Origin: Theileria orientalis strain Shintoku
Lineage: Eukaryota > Apicomplexa > Aconoidasida > Piroplasmida > Theileriidae
Length of the DNA: 64,000 nucleotides
Assembly (NCBI RefSeq): GCF_000740895.1
Contig: NC_025262.1
Coordinates: 550,001-614,000 of the forward strand
Direction: 5' to 3'
Below, in pieces: positions 57,668 to 64,000 of the stretch. The notes beneath the pieces are model-generated. The model saw nothing but the letters and a program-made list of their open reading frames with translations, was not told the origin of the DNA and ran no database searches. Position 1 is the stretch's first letter, and each line of letters begins with the position of its first letter. Position numbers and translations under genes: made by a program.

Positions 57668-58516
57668 ATGGATCAGCTGAAATTAATGAAATTGGTCGTT
57701 AGTGTATACATATATCATTAATGTTGTTAGGCACATAAGGCCGTTGACACATATGTCAAAAGTAACACGATCGTTGCCCTTGGAACAGGCAGGACTTCAG
57801 ATTTGGCTGTTGAGAGGTTGGCCGAACTGTTGAAACAGGAGAAGCTTTCAAATGTGCAGGGCGTCTCAACGAGCAATCGGACCTCAGAACAGGTAAATGA
57901 CTGTGTAGTAACCTTCCCTAGGCAAATAAGCTAGGAATACCTCTGCTTACACTAGACGAGGTCGTTGAAAGTGACAGACTAATTGATGTTGCAATTGACG
58001 GTGCAGATTCCGTTGACCAAAACTTAAACTTGATTAAAGGTGGAGGAGGAGCTCTCTTCAAGGAATATTTAGTGGAGCAATATGCAAAAGAGTTTATTGT
58101 TGTATGTTTTGTGCGTTTTTAACCAATTGTGTAGATGGTTGATCATTCTAAAGTGGCGACAAAACACCTGCTGGAAACATTTGATTTGCCCATAGAAATA
58201 GTTGAACATGGCCACCGTTCAACCTGCAAATATATTTTTAATAAATTTAGAGAGTTTATAAATGACTGGAAGGTGAGAAAAAATAGAGACGGCTCATTGT
58301 TTCTGACCGATAATCACAATGTTGTGATGGATGTTAAATTTAAGCCAATGGAACTCAAAACGCTTCACACAGAACTTAAAATGGTAAAAATGGAAAATTA
58401 ATATGGTTTTGCAGATTCACGGAGTAGTCTGTAGCGGACTGTTCCTAAATATCGCAACTAAATGTCTGGTAGCCCGCGATGATAACACTGTGTACACTAT
58501 AGAAAAAAAATATTAG
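57668..58516 (+). CDS. RPIA: Ribose-5-phosphate isomerase A
   Basis: Interconverts ribose-5-phosphate and ribulose-5-phosphate in the pentose phosphate pathway. Short exons give [60 protein letters not shown] and [20 protein letters not shown] with [20 protein letters not shown], then [12 protein letters not shown]. The Asp-Gly-Ala-Asp loop and the catalytic Lys-Gly-Gly-Gly-Gly-Ala stretch are intact. The C-terminus ([20 protein letters not shown]) has the final 'GVVExGLF' strand with Cys in place of the usual Glu. Length ~245 aa is normal. Five exons with introns of 30-50 nt. Confidence 0.95.
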
Positions 58517-58618
58517 CAAATAATGTTTAATTTTATATTTGTTGTGTTTGTGTTGTGTAATTGATTTACAATATTTGTAATTTTTAAAGAAGATATCGAT
58601 ATTGCAGCATATTTTGTA

Positions 58619-59286
58619 ATGTATTCGACATCGGACTTCGTATCGCCAAAATCATATAAAGATTGGTTAGTTGTCGATGAAATCGACTATATGTTGACTG
58701 AGTCAACAATGAGATCGCAACTGTCAGTTCAATCTGACGACGATTCATCGTATTCAGGCGACACATACGACAACTACTCATATAAATCCGAACAAAATCA
58801 CGAATTGGATTTAGATAAAATTGTCGCCGAAAAAATAGATCAAATAAATAGAGAAACAAATGGTAAGCTTTTTATATAAGTGATTAAATTAACCATAATA
58901 TAGATGATATTAAGAAGATAAAGAATAAACTTAATCAAATTGAATCTCGATGGGATGAAGGGAATATTAAAAAATATACAGAAAATAATAATAAACACCC
59001 GGAATTGAGTAAAATTGACCGCCTATTAGGAGAAGCAATCAAGGAAGTGGTCGAGATACAAAAGGGAGCGAATATGGCAGTGCTGGAACTGAGTAAATCA
59101 GTTGAAAATGTAGAAGAAATATACTCAAAAACCATGGATTTGAAAAATTCTACAGATAAGTTCAGAAAAACGGCCTACAAGGAGAAGGTCGCACAGCCGA
59201 TGTCGTTAAAGTCACAGCTGGTGATAGCAGCCAGCGCATTCCTTGGATTGCAGTTTTTACTCGGTATTCTTTCAATGCTCTCATAA
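58619..59286 (+). CDS. Tail-anchored coiled-coil protein, SNARE-like (possibly Sec20/Use1 type)
   Basis: Two exons: MYSTSDFVSPKSYKDWLVVD through a Ser/Asp/Tyr-rich linker to LDKIVAEKIDQINRETN, a roughly 41-nt intron, then DIKKIKNKLNQIESRWDEGN. A heptad coiled coil follows (LLGEAIKEVVEIQKGANMAV, LELSKSVENVEEIYSKTMDL), then AQPMSLKSQLVIAASAFLGL and QFLLGILSMLS, a C-terminal membrane anchor with no luminal tail. About 209 residues. The coiled coil plus C-terminal anchor layout is that of an ER-Golgi Qb/Qc SNARE such as Sec20 or Use1, but the zero-layer residue cannot be placed with confidence, so the family stays open. Confidence 0.72.
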
Positions 59287-59448
59287 TGTTTTAAAGTTAA
59301 GTGATTTTTTATTTGCACATCCATAAATTTGTTATTTAACACGACTTTCAGCAGGTGGTGGCTGAGTCATATCATATTATTCAAATAATTGTCTCACAAA
59401 TTCACAAAAGATGAAAAATAGTATTTAGTGTATTTTAAAAGTTAAAAT

Positions 59449-61766
59449 ATGCCTTCCATAGCCGAATTGAGGAGCAGGTTGGCATCAGCGCAGTCTAGAA
59501 AGGCGAAGGCGCGGCTGAGCAATTTACAGTGTATAGACATCCTTCTTAAGGTATGTAGGAAGAAAAATGTCAATGTGATCATGAGCAGCGATGGAATGCT
59601 GTTTTACACAATAGAAGAGGTACAAAACGAGGTGGAGAATGAATTGTTGCTCCACGGAGGAAGGATTCCAATCTTCCAGCTCAACGCGATACTTAATTTC
59701 CAGCCAGACTACATCGACAAGGCAGTGAACAACATAACGAAGGCGAGCGATGACTACCTGAACTCGCACGGAGTAATAATCAGCAGGGACTACGTGAGGA
59801 ACCTGATGGCCGCAATAAACGACAGGGTCCAGGAGTGCGGAACAGTGGCGTTCTCGGAGTTGTCGAAGGAGTACGACCTGCCGCTGGAAATGATCAAGTC
59901 ATACGTTAACGCGAACGTGGGAACTGTGATAAAGGGAATCATCAACGGGAACATCATCGAGTCGCAAACCTTCGAGGAGAGAAAGGTGAACAACCTGAAG
60001 GCGGCGCTGCTCGCAGTGACGACGCCAATGGCGACCCAGGAGATATCGCGCATAATAAAGATCAACATCAACGTGGTGAACGACATGATCCAGGACCTGC
60101 TGAAGAAGGAGGAGGTGCACGGGATGCTGAAGGGAGGAGAGTACACGCCGAGGTCGTACATGGACTCGGTGGAAAGCTACCTGGCGAACAACTACAGCAG
60201 GAACGGATACGTGGAGGTGAAGCTGGTGAAAACGTTCGCACACCTGGACGCGAAGCTGGTCGAAAAGATCTTCCCGAACAACCTTAAGTTGGATTCAGTG
60301 TACATTAACAAGGACCTGTTCCAGCCAGTGTCGATTTTGATCAACGAGGCGATCTCGTCTAGGAGCTGGAGAGAGGTTAGCTCGATGCTGCCCGGAGTGC
60401 TGAACCAGAGCGACTGGACGCTGGTGGTCAACAGCGTCAAAAACGCAGCAAAAAGTGGGCTGCTGATGGACAGCGTGTACGTCTCAAATTCGTTCAAGGA
60501 GGACCTGATCAAGTACCTGATAAAGCAGATGAGCGACTTCAAGGACAAGGTGAAGCAGTTTTACCAGGTGTTCAACGAGTCGAAGCTGGGATCAGGCCAT
60601 TTATCTGAGTGCGTTGAGCTGATACTGGGTTACGAAAGTGTTTCTGATAATTTGGATTTGAATGCTGATGGCCCTGATAAGGACGATGAAAAGGGCAATG
60701 GTGCCGCTAATGCTGAAGATTATGAGAGTCCAGGATCTAAAACTGAAGTAACTGATGAAATGAAGGCTGATGCGAAGTTCGACATCAAGGATAACCACTT
60801 TGTGGACCTGTATCAAGTATACCCGGAGCAGCTGCTATCGCTGGTTGAAGAGGACCTGAAGAAGGAGCTGATGAATATGATAGTGTCGGCGAAGAGGGCG
60901 ACGAAGACGTCGGCCCAGAGCAAGATAACCAAGGACACCACGGAGACGCTGGTGCTGCACATCATGGAGAGTGAAATGGCGCTGAAGACCTTCGAAAAGG
61001 TGGAGCACAGCGCCAACAACGTGTTGCTGCAGTTCATGGCGAAGGAGCTGTGCTCCGCCGTCTTCAACCTCCTGCTGGAGTACTACCTCAGGAACAACAA
61101 GCTCGTGGAGGGGGCCGTCGAGTTGGACGCAACCAAGAGGATCAAGATGCTCGAGTTGATACTGGACGAGGACGTCAAAGCCCAGTTCGGCGAGTTTGCG
61201 GCGCACCTGAAAAGCAAGGACGCGGCGCAGTGCGTGTCCTCCTCTCGGGAGCTGTGCAAGTTGATGTACATTAACTACAACCTGAAGAGGGACTCGAGGA
61301 ACTTCCTGAAGGCGAAGCAGACTCAGTTCAACCAGCAGCTATCGTCGCTGACGCATCTAGATGCGCTTCTGTGCTGCTACGTGTGCGTGAACTTGGTCCT
61401 CCTCAAGGGCAACCACTACTTGTTCTTCAGCGAAAAGCTCTGGTGCCTCAAGGAGACGCTCAATCTCTTCCAGCCTCTGCTGTCCACTTCAGAGCACTTC
61501 GACCTGATCAGGGAGTTGGTCGACCTAGCTGAGGAGGTTGAAACCAAAGGGGAGGAGTCAGGTAATCGCGGAATTATTAATGCCAGTTATTTAGATGTTG
61601 TTATTTAGATAACACTACTGGTAACAAATAGGTTAACATTATTGCTAACAAATAGATTACCATTATTGCGAACAAATAGATTAACATTGTTAAAATGTCA
61701 TGGTGTGCAGATAATAAACGGATGCAAGAAATGACGCAGAAACTCATCGAAGCCTTTAAACCATAG
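59449..61766 (+). CDS. UFL1: UFL1-like UFM1 E3 ligase
   Basis: Scaffold E3 for UFMylation at the ER and ribosome. Exon 1 (59449-61561) starts MPSIAELRSRLASAQSRKAK and follows human UFL1 through its winged-helix N-terminus: CIDILLKVCRKKNVNVIMSS, DGMLFYTIEEVQNEVENELL, LHGGRIPIFQLNAILNFQPD, INDRVQECGTVAFSELSKEY and DLPLEMIKSYVNANVGTVIK. Further on come KAALLAVTTPMATQEISRII and LINEAISSRSWREVSSMLPG. The open frame would end at 61608, but G|GTAATC at 61562 and TGTGCAG at 61710 splice to a last exon NKRMQEMTQKLIEAFKP, ending at 61766. Total about 722 aa against ~790 in human. An acidic insert (NADGPDKDDEKGNGAANAED) splits the middle. Its last codons overlap the CACYBP gene on the other strand. Confidence 0.85.
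61621..61693. repeat. 24-bp tandem repeat in the last UFL1 intron
   Basis: The core AACAAATAG begins at 61623, 61647 and 61671, an exact 24-bp period over three copies of a GTAACAAATAGATTAACATT-type unit. It lies in the middle of the 149-nt intron 61562-61710. Confidence 0.9.
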
Positions 61767-62750
61767 GATCAACCCTCTTGTCCATAGCCTCAGTCTAATG
61801 TAATAAATTAACTCGTATGCGCGTACCCAGGCCTTAGCAATAGTCCTCTTCATCTCATCATCGCCCTGAGAAGAATGATGTGGAGTGTAATGGAGGCAAT
61901 AAATTTATTCATAGGTAATTAATAAAGCGGCGGCTAGTCGGCAAATAGATAGGTGGCCGTGAACGGGTCTAGTACCTCGTTGTAGAGGTTCTTCATCATG
62001 TCCATTAGCATGGCCTGGGGATTTGAGTCGTCACTCTTGGGGAGAATCGGCTTTTTATCCTACACATTACGTCAAGGACCGGGAGTACCTTGTCGGAGGC
62101 CGAAGACAGGCTAGCCCAGTTAACTTGCTTATCCTGTACGCAGAGTCATTGAGTCTTCCAACGTGTACCTTCTCAAGCTTCACCTGTAGATAGCCGCTCT
62201 TCTGCTTCCAGCTAACACCTGAGGCGATGTTATGTGTGAGCGTATGTACCTTCCTTCTTGACCGTAGAGTACAGCTTCTTTACCTTGAACTGGTAGTGCT
62301 TCGATCCAGAACAAAACTGTGTGTGAGATTAGGGTTAGGGTCTAGTTGACAATAACGTGTGCTCGTACCTTAACGTCCAAAGATTCTGTATCGACATCTA
62401 CCACAACGTCCTTGAGCTCCTCAGCAAAGGGGATGAGAACTCTGAGGGATTCAATGAATTTAAGCGGCTTACGTTACAAAATTGGGTGTCTGATCCCAGG
62501 AGAATGAACTTATCGTGTTGTAAACAACCTGAAAATTGGCGGTTACGTGCTTAGTGTGGCCGTACGTTTGCTTTACTATTGACGCCATTGCTCGCCACTA
62601 CTGTGGATTCCTAATACATTTGTTATTACAACGTGTATGGGATGTTTTTAATACCAGGTTTGAGATGAATAGCTGTATCTGAGTCTTAACGGAGGGCCTG
62701 GTAGCCAGCGACAGCAGTCTTTGCCATTCTTCCAAATCGGCCAGACTCAT
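61756..62750 (-). CDS. CACYBP: CACYBP/SIP-like protein (CS and SGS domains)
   Basis: Calcyclin/Siah-interacting-type co-chaperone. About seven exons. MSLADLEEWQRLLSLATRPS continues VKTQIQLFISNL (N-terminal helical hairpin). Then TISSFSWDQTPNFV and RVLIPFAEELKDVVVDVDTE with SLDVK begin a CS (p23-like) domain, followed by SKHYQFKVKKLYSTVKKE, then VSWKQKSGYLQVKLEK. The C-terminal SGS-type signature is complete: DDSNPQAMLMDMMKNLYNEV, then GDDEMKRTIAKAW spliced to TEAMDKRVDP. The 'GDDEMKRTIxKAW' block separates it from SGT1, whose SGS domain lacks that sequence. Stop at 61756 overlaps the last 11 nt of UFL1 tail to tail. Confidence 0.85.
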
Positions 62751-62832
62751 TTTACAAACTCAGATGAATACTAGATAAGATGCAAAAGATTTACTTTTTA
62801 ACGGGTACTATGTATGTTTTATTACTATTACA

Positions 62833-63722
62833 TTACGGATACATATTTGTATAGGGTATCAGGCCATAGAGGTTGTTATCCTCAACATACTTCATCACAT
62901 CAGGATGCAACAGTACGTTTCCGCATTTCTGAAAATTGTAAAGTGTGATGTGTAAGGTTAAATGTAATTGGCGCTGCTAAAGGTATGTTTTAACAGGTAT
63001 ATAAGTAATGCCTGCGTATTACACACTCTTAATTGTTGTAAAAAACTGTAATCGTGGGAATAACTAGCTATAAACATAAACCTAATCGTAATACGTAAAT
63101 AAAAAAGTGGAATCTTACCTTTCCTTCATTCAACTTTTCTCTGGCTTCAGTGGAGGAAGCTGGAGAGGTCTGTTTTTGAACTCCGGCTTCAGTGAGTAAA
63201 TCATCAAGTAGTTTATAGCTATTTAGTTTATTTGCATCATCTGTCTTTATGTCGTATCCTTCTCTTTTTGCTATTAAAAATTTAGTGATTTGTATCAATT
63301 CATTTGAGTGCGGCCTAAAGTATTGGAATGAACGTTTTATATTATACTTACCACTCAAACATTTCCGGCAAAATATCGGATCCTAGGAAAAAGTAGAATT
63401 CTTTATCTTTTTCTGTGTCTTGGAAGTGCTTAACTGTAAAATATGTGTCCTGCGTTTGCTGAAGTTCCATTTCATAATTGCTAAAAATGATGTTTGTGTT
63501 TGGGTATTCCTTTTTAAATACATCTATTGCGATCTCACACATCTTAGTTCTGTGAGTGTCTGAGGTCTTATACTGTTTGTCGACTCTTTCGCCGCTGGGC
63601 ATAATTCGTATTTCGTTGAAAAAGTTTGTTTTGATGCACAAGTTGAGCATAAGCATATGTCCCGCAGTGATCGGATCAAATGCACCGCAGAACAATAGAA
63701 CTTTTTTCAAATTGTTCATCAT
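62833..63722 (-). CDS. NMNAT: Nicotinate/nicotinamide mononucleotide adenylyltransferase (NMNAT/NadD)
   Basis: Last step of NAD synthesis. Exon 1 (63722 to about 63350): MMNNLKKVLLFCGAFDPITA, GHMLMLNLCIKTNFFNEIRI, MPSGERVDKQYKTSDTHRTK and EFYFFLGSDILPEMFEW. It holds the nucleotidyltransferase motif G-x-FDP-x3-GH and the 'FxxGSDxLxxxxxW' block. A 38-nt intron leads to PHSNELIQITKFLIAKREGY and then QKQTSPASSTEAREKLNEGK, which carries the second catalytic motif SSTxxR. The last exon, KCGNVLLHPDVMKYVEDNNL then YGLIPYTNMYP, matches the NadD C-terminal 'LxPxVxxYIxxNxLY'. About 245 residues. All catalytic motifs present. It might act on NaMN, NMN or both. Confidence 0.93.
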
Positions 63723-64000
63723 TATATTTGTTCCAATTAAACCAAAAACGACTTAAAAAATGAGTTTATATACTGTTTAAAAAAATTAATGTGTAGTTGT
63801 TATTTTCCAATTGAAGTTAAATACATATAGCCTATTTATTATGCTAACACCTTTCAATTATTCAATACACAGTGAATACATTGGCTTGAATGTGTTAGAA
63901 TTATTGAATTTGGTGATTAATGTGAATTAAAATATCCATATTGTAGGAATAGATAAGTTCTCGTTGATATAATTAAAATATAATTTAAAAATATGATACA

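Noticed and set aside
62326..62342. Telomere-like ATTAGGGTTAGGGT
   Set aside because: Only two units, inside a CACYBP intron; no array and no subtelomeric context.

Overview
The window is nuclear DNA of a unicellular eukaryote, almost certainly a piroplasm apicomplexan of the genus Theileria. About 39 closely packed protein genes are visible. Most are interrupted by very small GT...AG introns (about 23-70 nt, acceptors TTTAG or TTCAG), and intergenic DNA is AT-rich. There are no operons, tRNA or rRNA genes, CRISPR arrays or recognisable transposons. A small secreted protein with a signal peptide and acidic tail (5.9 kb) recalls piroplasm surface proteins. The genus rests on gene structure and protein style, not on a database match. 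The fairly GC-rich third positions in many genes would suit T. orientalis better than T. annulata or T. parva, but this is inference.

Layout. 0-10.8 kb: Hsp90 co-chaperone STI1 (cut by the window edge), a QTRT2-like tRNA-queuosine subunit, an mS23-like mitoribosomal protein, a MYND-finger protein, the p23-like secreted protein, a polytopic transporter-like protein, CMC1 and a NuA4 subunit EAF6. 11.8-26.6 kb: OLA1, CWC15, UTP7, POLA2, the PP4 regulator PSY2/SMEK, an ABITRAM-like protein and a large polytopic membrane protein. 27.4-38.7 kb: a cold-shock-domain protein, mitochondrial ATP synthase alpha, a small mitochondrial membrane protein overlapping VPS45, ribosomal protein S30, two small membrane proteins 5 nt apart, and RFC1. 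38.9-53 kb: a TMEM205-like protein, a cluster of four ribosome-biogenesis genes (PWP1, UTP23, FYV7, EMG1), RTF1, a RAP-domain protein lying 3 nt behind MED31, UBL5/HUB1, a DHHC palmitoyltransferase and TAF8. 53.3-63.7 kb: DNAJC11, an inositol polyphosphate kinase, ribose-5-phosphate isomerase, a tail-anchored SNARE-like protein, UFL1, CACYBP and a nicotinate/nicotinamide mononucleotide adenylyltransferase.

The content is mainly core housekeeping: chromatin and transcription (EAF6, RTF1, MED31, TAF8), splicing (CWC15, UBL5), ribosome production (UTP7, UTP23, EMG1, FYV7, PWP1, RPS30), replication (POLA2, RFC1), mitochondrial function (ATP synthase alpha, CMC1, DNAJC11, mS23, RAP protein) and trafficking (VPS45, DHHC, SNARE-like, RAMP4-like).

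The most unusual signals are structural. Four introns more than 100 nt long are each built around an exact-period tandem repeat (16, 20, 24 and 58 bp). Gene packing is extreme: a 20-nt same-strand CDS overlap, 3-nt and 5-nt same-strand gaps, and an 11-nt tail-to-tail CDS overlap. Other points of interest are a UFL1 homologue, a QTRT2-like protein without its zinc cysteines, and a RAP domain completed only through a probable 9-nt micro-exon. All exon joins were made by hand from frame and splice signals and should be read as models.
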